Shown here one piece after another: positions 20,426 through 32,400 of a DNA stretch of 64,000 bases (the first letter of the stretch is position 1; each line of letters starts with the position of its first letter). Origin of the DNA: Diplonema papillatum. Taxonomy: Eukaryota; Euglenozoa; Diplonemea; Diplonemida; Diplonemidae. The stretch is from assembly GCA_030068145.1 (NCBI GenBank), contig JAPJBO010000965.1, forward strand, positions 19,500 to 83,499, given 5' to 3'. The position numbers and the translations under genes were made by a program. Below the pieces are notes generated by a model, which saw only the letters and a program-made list of their open reading frames with translations, was not told where the DNA came from and ran no database searches.

Positions 20426-23400
20426 TCTTAGCCTTCGCAATACCTTGCAGGGCAACCCGCAAGAGTGTTCGTACTAAAGATAGGCGCCTCGGTTTGCGTG
20501 TGGGTGCCTGTTGACCAACGTGTCCTGAGTAACTCGCGCATTGCTTGAGGCTGGCTCGACCGAAACGTGAGAGAGACAGACGGTTACGGTAGCCTGTTGA
20601 GGGCTATGCGTGTGCGAGGTACACACTTAATGAAAGAAATGAAAAGCGATCCCTGCAAAAAAAAACCCGGGAAGCGGGGGACGCGAGAGAAAAGCAGACC
20701 AGAAGGAGAAAAAAAAATGCCGGGCTGGGGACAAAGCAAAAAGAGAGAATAGTTGGGCAGCTGCTCTTGACAACAGAAGAAAGAAATCGGATGGAAAAAA
20801 AGAGGGTGCTGCTTGTCTTTGCTTTCGCGGCCAGTCCGGCCATGGGTTACCTAGGCCTCTCGCGATCAAGAGCAGCACGAACTCAAGAAGTCTTGTCAAC
20901 TATTTCATGCAGTACTTGCATACGTTCCAAAAAAGAAAAAAGTGCGTCGAAATAACGAAAGGATCCGAAGACGATGGGTGTGCGGCCGCTAGAGAAACAC
21001 TTGGACCGTGTGTTCTCATTTTTTTTTTTTTCAAAAGGAGGCAAGAGAGAAGGGAGGAAAATATTGGCATGAAGTCTTCTTCGAGGGCACGCGTAGCTTT
21101 CTTGTAGAGGTTACTCTGTGCATTGCGTGAGAGGCTTCAGCATATTTCCTCCCTTTTGCAACTCGGAACAGGTCGCGTTGGCAGAAACGGTGCAGATGAT
21201 AATTGTCGCGGGGTTGGTGAATTGAGAATGTGGGGTAAGCCCTGATTATTAGATTCACGGTTAAACGGAGCTAGCGCACAAGGTTTGCCTGATCTCGCAC
21301 CTACTTTCCAATACCAAGTAGATGCTCTTGCAAACTCGCATCTGGCCGCCACCTCGAGTATTCCCCGCAACAAAGGCAGGTGTGCGTTAAAAAAGAAAAG
21401 AAAGAGAAGGAGCATGTTGCTCCCGCCAAAGTCTTGAAACGAGTGAGAAAATGAGTAATAAAGAACGAGAGGGATAGAGAGAAAAGGCCCCCCCCTACCC
21501 CCGTCCTGTGAAACCTGATTGGACGGAGAAAAGAAAAGGGGGGGAAAGCGGAGGGAGCGGGGTGCAAGAACACGTTGCGTGGAAGGGTATGTGCTCAACA
21601 CAGGGGGAAGGGGCCAAAGGCAGCGAAACAAGAAGGCAGAGGAACGAACGTGCTGGCAGTTGAGCCTTCGGACGCAGTTCCTCGTCTTCGCGCTCAGATC
21701 TTGAGCTGCGGCACTGTCGCCTATTTGGATGAGGGGTCTTCTTCCCCCACCCGCACGTTGCGGAAACGCTGTGTTTCTTCCTCCTTTTTGTGGTACCGTC
21801 GATCCCGAGGACAAACGGACTTTGTTTTATCACTCAGGACTTTGACCTGTTGTGTTTGTGTGCTTTGTCGTATTCGTGTTGTTGTAGGGGTAGACGTCCG
21901 TTCAACACGTGGTTTGGTAGTTGCGGCACTTGGGATCCTTTCTGTTCTTGTCAGGCCGCATCGTCAACCATTTCCTTTCAAGCTGGCGCTCATGTAAAAA
22001 AAACGTGCGGGTTATAAAAACGCAGACTAAGCGATGGTGAGCCGTCGTTACTGCTCGGGACTACAGGGATCCGTAGTGAAGAAAGCAACCAAAAAGAGGC
22101 GAATGAAATGATCGAAAGGAAAAGAAGGAAGAGAGAAGCAGCCGGGGCGTTTTTGTTCCCTGAGGAAGCCTGGGCCAAACAAAAAAGAAGAAAACGAAAA
22201 GACAAAAAAAAAAAAAGAGGGTGTGGGCTCGTAGGGGGTGGGGGGAATGCAAGAACGTGCTTGGAATGGGTATGTGCTCAACACCGCACTGGTCCCGTCT
22301 GCGCCGTGTTTCGGTCCTTTAAGCCACGGACACATAAGGCGGACCATCATCAGCGCGGAACCTGAGTGTCTGCAGACAGGACTGCGGTGTGAGTCTGGTT
22401 CGTAGGGGAGGGGGGGGGGGGCGAGAGAAACAATACTCGCAATGACCCTGCAGTCTGTGGCGAGGGCCCCCCCCCCTCCCCAAAAAGGCAAAGTGTCGGT
22501 AGTCCTATAGTGTACCGTTCGCCTGCAACTCCAAGATGACTACAGTCTTCTCCGGACGACTTTTTAGAGTTAAAGTTCGCTTGAAATACCGGGGTTTTAG
22601 GGTCTCCGTGTGACCGTTCATGAATGGGTTCTCTTAGAGCAAGAAAGGGCTTTATGGTTACGGATTGTATATTTAGTGCATGCTTTCGTTATGGGTTATG
22701 GCTAGCCATATCCGGGACTGTTTGTGACCGACACCAAGTACATTCCTTCGTGGAGTGTAGTCTTGGGCCCCCCACGTTCTACAAGTTGAGCAGGGGTTGC
22801 CTTGTAGCCCGTACCGGTCTGTTGTCCGCGTTTTTATGTATTTTCTCGTAGAGTAGTGTTTGGGTTTCGCGACTTTTTTTTAGAGTTATAGTTTTAGAGT
22901 TAAATTCTCTTGAGAGGCTCATGTCACTTTAACCTATGTTTTATGACCGACTCCCATTCTCCCAAACAGGGGTTCCTGCCAACTGGTTTCACTTCCTTTA
23001 ACTGGTTAGCATTGGGACGCGAGCCGTCAGGCGAGGCGGCCGGAACGAGAATTACTCCTGTTTGTGTCGAATTGCGAAGCCCACGAAGGCTTTGGTCGGA
23101 TTTAGCTGACATAAAACTCCAGTTTTTTGTGTTACCGTCGATCCCGAAGGACGATCAGTTTGGTGTCTTGCGACTTTTTTTTTTTTTTTTTTTGGTTTTT
23201 CTCGGTGGAAAACGGATTCCATTCTCTTTTGGACGCGTGTGCAATGAGGCATTTGTGGCACCGTTTTTTGTTTGCGCATCTCCTGTGCTCGGGTCGTCGC
23301 CTTTTCCAACAGCCAGCCTTTCACCGCCGCCCCAGGCGGCAGGAGCAGCTTTACTGACCGGAACCTCGACGTGTACTGCAAAACCCTAACGTTCGATGCC

Positions 23401-23501
23401 GAGGAATTTGTCGCCCTGCTTCGGCAGAAAACGTAACACGCACGCACACGCGTGTAAAACAGACAGGGGTGTCGCATCGGATGCAAGTGACTCGTGTATA
23501 G
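20426..23501. other. Repeat-rich, gene-poor region
   Basis: No gene supported. Contains a retroposon 3' tail at 21340-21395, a family C retroposon at 21831-22003, a family A repeat at 22248-22343 with its GCGCGGAACCTGAGT continuation, a repeat D fragment at 22562-22625, and GTTACCGTCGATCCCGA motifs at 21795 and 23130. A/T and G homopolymers are frequent. Confidence 0.5.
21831..22003 (+). mobile_element. A-tailed retroposon family C, copy 1
   Basis: Starts CACTCAGGACTTTGACCTG and ends CTGGCGCTCATGTAAAAAA. Copies at 24602-24770 and 62333-62538 share the order: TTCGCTTAC, CACTCAGGACTTTT, TTGTCGTGTA, CACTTGGGATCC, then a 3' end (AGCATTTCCTTTCAAGC...) that is also that of family B. A SINE-like family with an interchangeable 5' part is inferred. 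Confidence 0.65.
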
Positions 23502-23696
23502 CATGCAGGGTCAAAACCTTGTGTCTTTTTAAAACGCTCCCGCGGGGCCGATGGCCCCCAAAAAAAAATATATGCTCAACTTCCTCAGAAATTACCACAG
23601 TTTTTGTTCCAAAATTTTAAAATTCAAAAACCCCAATTTTTTTCCAGGAGATTTTTTGGCCATTTCCAAAAAGACACAAGGTTTCGACCCTGCATG
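23502..23696. mobile_element. 195-bp MITE, copy 1
   Basis: Terminal inverted repeats begin CATGCAGGGTCAAAACC and extend about 29 bp. The insertion is flanked by a 4-bp target duplication, ATAG, at 23498-23501 and 23697-23700. The interior is A/T-rich with no coding capacity. A second copy in opposite orientation lies at 37722-37936. The TSD length fits DNA transposon groups such as Sola or Chapaev, but the family is not assigned. Confidence 0.85.
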
Positions 23697-24601
23697 ATAG
23701 CTCCATCATCGCCCTGCCCAGCGATTAGCTTCCATGTTCGCTTTGCAAACCAAAAGACGACGTAGAGTCGTGTCTAGACTCTAGAAGGTAGATTCTCGTA
23801 GGATACGCCAAAACGCACGTCGGGTGCCCGGACAGCCAGCGCTAAGCCACGGCGCGGGATGGTAGGAGGGGAAAGGTCTCTGGATCTGGGTGTTGGAGGA
23901 GGCAGAGCGCTCTGTCTGCTTCGGCGGGCCCGTTTTGTTTTCTTCTTTTCGTTCCCTCTGCATTTTTTTTTTCTTTTTTCTTTTTACTCACTAGGTACCA
24001 GGGAAAGCCTGCTACACGGGAGCCAAGCTTCACGTGTTCGGCGGTACTGCAGGGCCACGGGCCTACGGGTCAAGTGGCTACCGATTTCCCAAACTAAAGC
24101 ATCAAGGCATGGCGCACCTTGGGGCTTGGCGCTCGCGCTGAACACAAGCTCGTCGAGACGGTCAGCCGCAGGGCAGAGCGGACGGGGTTGTGGCACTGTG
24201 CTGCCTTCGACTCAAGCTTTGCAAGCTGTGGTTGACCGTCACGTTCCTGGACCAGGAGCGGCCTTTTTACTTTTCTTCTTTCTTCTTCTTTTTTACTCAT
24301 ATTTTGGTGATAACTGCGGAATTAGATAGTTCAGCTTCCGGTTCCCGTGATCGAAAAAGAGTCGGGCGGGGGAGATGAATCGGTGGCCAAATACTCGAGC
24401 TAGGGGGGGGTGGGGACACCACAACTAGTTTAACTAAACGCCAACACCCCCCGCACTAAACCCAGATTCGCCTGTGTTTCGTGTGGGTTGCAGCGTTCGT
24501 GATTCGGGCTTTTGTTACGTTCACAATTCGCAATTGGCGGCAGCCTCGAGTATTTTGAGCAGGTGTGCATGCAAAGATGCATACACCGCCGCGAGACTTT
24601 T

Positions 24602-24770
24602 TGTTCTTCGCTTACCGCCGTGTGTTGCTTTTTTCACTCAGGACTTTTGGCCTGTTGTGTTTGTGTGTCTTGTCGTGTACGTAGTTATAGCACTTGGGAT
24701 CCCTTCGATTTTTTGTATGGCAGCTTCGTCGAGCATTTCCTTCCAAGCTGGCGCTTATGTAAAAAAGAAG
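24602..24770 (+). mobile_element. A-tailed retroposon family C, copy 2
   Basis: Same order of blocks as the copies at 21831 and 62333, from TTCTTCGCTTACC to GCGCTTATGTAAAAAAGAA. Confidence 0.65.
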
Positions 24771-24986
24771 AATGAAAAACTAGAGTCTTTCGTTGATCGC
24801 GCCACTGGATGATCCCAAATCCTGGGCGTGGTTGCAAGCGGCAACTGATCATCACCTACGGGTCCTACTCGGCGGTTCAGTTTCCTCATACGCCGTTAAT
24901 ATACTCGAGGGACTGCCTTGTGCTCATTTCGAAGGAGGCTAGAGGGGGAGAAAACAATACAACTACAAAGTGGGTCTTTTTTGGTG

Positions 24987-25120
24987 AACGCTTACGCCCG
25001 CCACTAAACCCAGATTTACCTGTGTTTCGTGTGGGCTACAGCACATTTACCTCCTTTGATCTATCGCAACTGGCAGTCTCCTCAAGCATTTCCTACAAAG
25101 CAGGTGCTTATACAAAAAAA
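24987..25120 (+). mobile_element. A-tailed retroposon family B, copy 2
   Basis: Close to 9027-9163, ending GGTGCTTATACAAAAAAAAA. Confidence 0.65.
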
Positions 25121-26440
25121 AAACACAAAAAAAATGAAAGAATCTCTGTAGCAATGATAATCACCGAAGCTTTGCATGAAAAGGGGGGCAGGCGACTTTC
25201 TCTTTTGTTTCCCGGCCTTCAATTTTTTTTCTGGCTCTCTCTGCAAGGTTTGGTGTTTTCAGGTCTTCGGCTGGATAATAATTAGACGCGAAAGACTGCG
25301 CTGGTTATGTCGTACAGTACCAGACTGGGTGCATGAGCGATCAGTGCTGCAACCTGCACGCCGACTGGGGGAGAACACACGGCGGGTTGCAAGCTGGCAC
25401 TCTGCGCGCCGAGCCTGTCTCAGGCAAGGCCACTGACAAGTGGCGGGGCAACGAAAGACCCGGCGTGTGTGCTGGCAAGGGGCAAACGAATCTGATGATA
25501 AATGCAGCTAAAAAAGAAGAAAAAAGAAGAAAGAAGGAAGACTCGGGGACAAATAAAGAGGGGGGGGGGTATGCCTTCGCTCTTTCGCTATCCTTTCAAA
25601 AACTGTTGCGTTGACGCATCCACTTTTTTTTTTTTGAGCAGGCCGGGTTTGGGCCCTCTCTTCAGGTTGTTCTTCTTCTTTTTCACCTGGTATGTCTTGA
25701 GTTAGGGATCTCCATGTGAAGCACGGACATGTAAACTGTGACAGTGACATGATCTTCAGTTTGGTGTTGGTTCGCTCATTGCTCAGGCTTACATGTTTGG
25801 AACACATTGCAATGTCTCGAAAAACAAAAGCATTGAAGGCGGGGGGGATAGGAAGGAGAGAGAGAGAGAGAGAGCGAGAAAAAGAGAGTGAGTGAGAGAG
25901 AGCCGTCGCGCAGGAGAGATGGGGAAACATGTAAGAGCCTCTTCCCTTGGGCAATGGGTGCGCCGGAGCCCCGGGTTGCCCGTGCGTTTGCGTGAACTCA
26001 GTGTGTTCGCACTCGGAAAGCTAAAGCGAGCACTTTCTAAGGCAACCCTTCGTCCACTCTCTGGGCCTTTTGGGCTTCACTGCAGGCTCTTCACTCAGGA
26101 GCTCTGATTTTGGATGATATGATGTATCCACAAATCACGGTACGAGGATCGTACGGTCAATACACATGACAAGCACATCGACGGCGCTGCCCGGTATACT
26201 AGTGCTAGTATACCGGTAATAGTGCGTTGCTCAGGGTAGTCGAAGGCCTGACAATCACACTAATGCAACAAATTTACTACTAGTGCTAGTAGCGCACTTG
26301 TCGAGTGTATTTCCCCGGTCACTTTGACAAGAAGTGCACTTGTCAACGAATGTGCTTCGTTGGGCGTGTCGGCCGCGCACTTGTCACCACCCACCACCCA
26401 CCACCCACCACCCACCCCCTCCCGAGGCCTAGCCCCGTTC

Positions 26441-29400
26441 TTACTTCTTCCTGTGGACGAACAGGCGGCGGCCGGCGGGCCTCTGCTGCTTCTGGAGGAT
26501 GGGGCGCTTGGGCTTCGAGACTTCGGCGTAGAGCTTCTTCTTCCGGGACGTCGGCCGCTCGGCCCTGCCCAGGTCCTTGCCGATGGGCTCGAGGTCGGCC
26601 GCGATGTGCGACATCGTCTGCACGAACTTGTCGTGGACGTGGCGGAAGAAGACGTGGTGCTTGTTCCGGACGCACTTCAGCTCGCTGTCCTTGGTCTGGC
26701 ACTCCTCGCCCTCCTCGTAGCACTTGGTGCACATCCAGGTGTTCACGCCTTCCTTGTCGCAGTCGTTACACTTGTACAGCCCAGCCGACGCCGGGAACAC
26801 GCAGTTCTGCGGCGGGCACAACAGGTTGCAACAGGTGAACGTCTTCTCGGGCGGGATCCAAGCCGGGGCAAGGCGCTCGACCAAGTCGGCGACGTTGGTG
26901 ACCGCGGTGGCGAACTGGTTGAGGACGTACCACGACTGCGACTGGGTCATCCCGTTGAACTCTTCGAGGAACAAGCGCGTCGGGGATCCGTCGACTTGCT
27001 GCGGGCCTTCGATGATGTAGTCGTACGAAGCCGCGTTCATCCGCACCCACCTGTCGTCGGGGTCCTTCCTCCAAAGGTCGATGTAGTCGACAATCGGCAG
27101 CGTGTCCTCGTCGATGTGCAGGGTCGACCGCAAAGACTGTGTCAGGTCGTCGACGCAGTGGAAATCGTCGTTCAACCCGCAGACGGCGATGAACGGGGAC
27201 CTCGCCTTCACGTCGATGGCCTGCGCCGTGAGGTCGTCGAGGATGCCGCCCGACGACGAGCCGGCCGGCTTCTGGAACGACGTCTTCGACAGCGGCAGGG
27301 CGACGTCCTTTCCGTGGACCTTTTCGGCCTCCTCCGCCATGCGCCGGATGCAGTCCGAGAAGATGTGCAGCGCCGCGGCGTTCGTCGCCTGCAGCGTCCG
27401 CCAGATCTCGCCCCCGAAGAGGTCGTTGATGGCGGGCAGCACCACCTCGTGCGGGCAGTCGTCCGCAACGACTTCCGGGTTCTTCGCGATCGAGCGGTGC
27501 ACTTCGAGCTTCCACCCAAGCGAGTTCTTCGAGAAGAGGATCGCGAGGAACTTCGTCATCTGCGCGACGATGGACGCGTTGTCGGACCTCGTGTACGTCG
27601 AGCAGACCTTGAGCAGCACTCCGTTCTTGATAAGCGACGCGAGCACGAGCCCTGCGGGGGCCATGTGCACTTCGTTGAACGAGTACAGCGACCGCGTCAC
27701 GAGCCCCGGCAGGTACAGGCCGCTGCCCGTGGGGGTGATCAGCGCTTCGCGGAGCAAGTAGTCGATGATGTACCTCCACTGCAGGCGGACCTGCTTGTTG
27801 TACAGCTCCCTTCCGACCTCGGCGGACTTGTCGCCCTGCGCGAGGGTTCTGCCCAGCAAGAAGAGAGGGTGGGTCATGCATTCGGACATGTTTCGGACGG
27901 TTTCCTGGTGGACCTCGATCTTGTCCCTTCCCCTCGCCGAGTTCTGGTACGAGTGCAGCAAGCTCATGCGGAGGACCGTGGTCGCGTCGACCGAAACGTG
28001 GCCCTTGAGCGTCGGCAGCCCGGAGGTCATCAGGCGGACGATCTTGCTCTCGGGGATCCCGTAGAACACGACGTATCCCACGTAATCCTGCCCTCTCCGG
28101 CCGGCGCGCCCGCTCATCTGCCGGAACTGCATCGTGGACAGCCGCACGTTGTCGCCGGCGAGCACCACGGTTCTGCAGGGGGAGTGGATCCCGAGCGCGA
28201 GACCGTCGGTCGCGACAACGACCTTCAACTTCTTCATGCGGAACAGCCGCTCCACGTTGTTCCTGTACTTCACGGGGAGACCGGCGTGATGGACACCGAT
28301 ACCACGCTCGAGGGCGCGGAGCAAGAAGTGACCCCTTTCGAACGATCCGATGTCCTTCACCATCCTGTCGAAGTCGTCGGTGCTCATTCCATCGCCCCTG
28401 TCGGGATGGCTGAACGCGTACTCGGGGAGAATGTCGGGGATGCTGTAGTCGCACAGCTCGGGCTCTTCGAACTCTTCCTTCTCGTCGGTGCCGCCCGACT
28501 TGCCGCCCTCGCCTTCTTCGTCCTTCTTCTTCGAGGCCCCCTTGTTCGCGGACGCCGCTTTGAACGCCTTGACCTCCTTCTTCTGCTGGCTCAGGAGCTC
28601 CTGCCTCTTCTTGACGAAGGACGCCCATTCCGGGGTGCTCTTTTTCTCCTCCTCGGCGCGCTCGAGGTCGGAGCAGATCTTCTTTGCGAGGTCTTCACAC
28701 ATGCCCTGGTCGAAGTTGAAGACGAGGGCGGGGAGCATGTTCCTGCCGTTGAGGCAGAGCAGCAGGTCGGTGAAGTTGTTCTCGATGAACTCGCGGGTGT
28801 CGAGCGGCGTGTCCTGCGCAGTGGCCACCTGCTCGGCCTCCTCGCAGATGGTGCGCAGCCCGCCGCCCAGCTTCTCCATGACGAGGTTCACCATCGCGTT
28901 CGCGAGGGTGTCCTTCTCACCCTTCCGCACCCAGTTCATCAGCTCGCTCTTCAGCGCCGCCTCGTAGGCGCGTGCGCGGGTCTGCGTGATGGTGATGTCC
29001 TTCCGGAAGTACTGCTCCGGGGACAGCGCGCCTTCCTCAACCTCGTTGCCGGAAAGCGGGTCGATCGACGGCCCGTCCATGGCCTCCATGATGCCGCCGT
29101 CGATCTCGTGGTCGCACACGCAGCAGATCACGTCGTTGCCCTTCTTCATCACGCACTCGCACTCGGCGCTGTCGTTGACCGCGAGCCACACGGCGCCGCC
29201 CTCGAAGACGTAGCACGACGTCTTCTTCGTTGTCCGCTTCGGGTGCGTCGGCGCCGGCGGCGCGTCCTTCAGCACCCGCTCCGCCTGGATGCCCTTGAGG
29301 GCACCCTTCTTGCCAGTGAAGCTGCTCCCCTCTATCTTGAACCGGTTGCCCTCGTCGTCGGACCACGACCCCAGCAGCTGCCGGGACACTCGGTCGTACG

Positions 29401-32400
29401 CGTCCTTCATCGCGTCGAAGAGCTGCAAGCTCTCGGACGGGACGAGCGGCAAGTCCTTGGGGAACTCCCCGAACTTCTCGAGCATGGTGCGCGTGACGGT
29501 CGAGAAGGGGTGGACCTGCTTCATGTTGTCGTTTGCGAACGGGCCCTTCGAGATCTTTGGCCGGAAGTTCTTGCGCTCCTCCTTCGTCCTCGGCGTGAAG
29601 GTGTACTTCTCGAGGTCGTTCCAGCGCTGGTTCCAGTACACCCCGCGCACCTGCCTCGGCGTCTCGAGGGCGGCGCCCTTCTCGCGGTCCTGCTTCTCCA
29701 TCAAATCCTGGGTCCTCGACAGCCAACCCCTGAAGTCCTCCGCGTTCCCGACCGTGGCCGACAGCGCGAGGAACGGAGCCCTGCTGCACATCAGCAGACG
29801 CTCCCACAAGTGCCCCTCGCCGGAGGTGTCGACGGAGTGGACTTCGTCGAAGATGACGTACTTCACACGCTTGGCCCACTGCTGGTACTTCGGCGCGAGC
29901 ATGACGTGCTCAAAGACCGACGGGATCGTGATGAGGACCTGCGTCATGAACGGCCCGCCCATCGGCGGCAGCGGCTGGACGTAGTTCCCGCCACCGAGGA
30001 TACCGAAGAGGGACCAGCCGTTGGCGGAGTACTTCTTGTGCCCGAAGATCGAGTAGACGTCCTGCGCGGCCTGATTGCAAAGAGCCCTGGTCGGAGCGAC
30101 GTACACGACGACGTTCTCGTTCGAAGAGAACATCACCTCCTTGATGCAGTAGTACGAGATGAACGTCTTCCCGGCGCTCGTGGGCGCGCAGCACAGGATG
30201 CTCTCTTTAGCATCCACGTAGTCAAGCATCTCCTTCTGCCACGGGTCGGGGTTGAAGACCACCCGACGGTCCTCTTCGCCGGTGGATCGTTCGAACAAGT
30301 GGCCCATGGTTTGCATCTGGAAGCGGACGTGCGACCGCGAGTTCTCGTCCTCCGAGTCTCGGGACACGATCTTCGCGTTCTTCGGCGCGTTGCTCGGGTA
30401 CTTGTACTTGATCTCCGTGTACGGGACGCCCTCGATGGCGGCCAGTTCGATGTCGACGCGCTTCAGGTTCTCCTTGAGACCGAGCATGGTCAGAATCCGC
30501 TTCAGAATCGCGGTCTCGTCGTCGCCGAAGAGCGGCTTGTACACCGGCGGCGGCTCGTCGGCCGGCGCGGCGGGGTCCTTCTTCTTCTCCTTCTTGTCCT
30601 TCTTCTTCTTGTTCTCCTCCTCCTTCGCGGCCGCGGCCGCCGCCTCCGTCTTCTTGAAGGCGCGGGCCGTCGCGAAGTAGAGGGAGAACATCTCGTGGAC
30701 GCCGCGGAAAAGGTCGACGGCGATTTTCATGTTTTTCTTGGTCTCGTGCTCCTTGCACTCCGCAAGCCACAGGCGCTCGAGCAGCTTCAACCGTTCAACA
30801 CGCGCCCGGGTGAGGACCTGCTTGTCCTTCGTCTTCTTCGACGAGATGAACTTCGAGATCTCCGATGCGCAGTAGTCGAGCTTGTCGACGCTCATCTCTT
30901 TCTTGACCTCCAGTCGGGAGTAGAAGTTGGACCACGCGCGCTCCTGGGCCTCCTTCTCCTTCTGCTCGAGGGTGACCTTGTTCTTCTCGGCGATCTCCGC
31001 CGCCTTCGAGCCCTGCTTCGCCTTGCCGCCACCGCCTCGGGTGTCCTTCTTTTCGTCCGCGGCCTTCGTGATGACGCGGCTCTCGGAGTGCGGGAGGAAT
31101 CCCCCGGACATCGACTCCGCTCCCGTTTGGATCGCGTGCAGGAACTTCGCCCGGGCTCGGTCCATGCGCATTTCCATCTTCTTCTTCTTCCGGGAGGACA
31201 CCATGCTCGTGTCGTACGCGTCGGCGAAGGCAGCCTGCGTGGCCTTGAACAAGTCGTCGCCGCGGATGACCTCCTCGAGGTCCTGCGCCGCCCACAGCTG
31301 CGACCTCTGGAGCCACCTCTGCTTCTCGACGAGCGACGACAACGTTTTGCCCGCCTGCGCTTCGGGGATTTCGTTCAAGGGAAGGTCGCTGACCAGGTTG
31401 TTCACCAGCGCGTCGTCGGACGGCACGAGGGCGAAGTTGAACGAGTCCTTCCCGGCGACGCTTGGGACGGAGTCGACGGCCCGGAGGGCCGGCTCGGTCT
31501 CGTCGGACTTCCCTGACGAGATGACCTTCCACGCGGCGGCGTACATCGCGAGCATGCCTTCGGGTCCTTCGAGCTTCCCCTCGCTCTGCAGGAGCACCGC
31601 GATGACCTTCCGATTCAGCCGGAAGTCCCACAAATCGGCGAGAGCTCCGGACTTCGACAAGATAGCGTCCCTAGCCTTACCCTCCGGCGTCGCGAGGTCA
31701 GCGGCGCTCGACGTCGATCCAGCGGAGGCTTCCTTCAAGATCGTCTTGAAGAGGAAGTCGCACGAGCGGAAGTAAACGGAGCGCTGGCTCTCCGACTGGC
31801 TGAACTCCGTGAGCGTGTGGGCCCGGGCTGAGATCGGCAGGTGAGCGAGCACCAGCAGGTGGATGAGGAACGCCTTCACGAGGTCCTCCTTCGTCTCGTT
31901 GGTGCCGTGGGGCAGAGCGACGGAGGCGTCTTCGTACACCTTCTTCAGCGCGGGGGCGAAGAACTGCACCCGGAAGTCGACGTTTTCCAGCCCCGGCAGC
32001 GTCGGCCACGCGGAGCTCCCCTCGACTCCGAACCGGCCAGCCGACGCGAACTCCTGCTTCTCGAGCGCCACGAGGGCGTGCGCCCCGTCGTCTCCGAACA
32101 ACTCCTGGCACGCCTTGTGGATGGCGGCGGCGTTGATCTCCTTCCCCATGGGCATAAACCGCTTGGAGTTCGCCCGCACGACGAACGCGTGGATGAAGCA
32201 ATCCTTCCGGACCAACCTCGTGGTGTACACAGCGTGCAGCCTTCTCCTGACGCAGTCGACCATGAACGACCGCAGGAAGAACTGCAGGTCGTTCAAGTCC
32301 TTGTTGTGCTCCGTGAGAGCCGCGGGGTCCGTTGGGATGGTCGGGAACAGGACCTGCTGCACCTGCTCCGCGTCGTTGATGAGGATGAAGGAAGGGATCT

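Larger units (their letters stand above)
23697..26440. other. Dispersed-repeat cluster
   Basis: No gene. Holds dispersed repeat G (23994-24300), family B-like (24443-24580), family C (24602-24770) and family B (24987-25120) retroposons back to back, a (GA)n tract at about 25858, an 11-bp-arm palindrome CCGGTATACTAG... at 26191-26216, three copies of a GCACTTGTC motif (26291-26380) and a CCACCCA run just past the helicase stop codon. Confidence 0.6.

Noticed and set aside
26324..31516. Plus-strand 1730-aa ORF over the helicase
   Set aside because: Leu/Val/Arg-rich low-quality translation, no motif, wholly antisense to a gene with complete helicase motifs.
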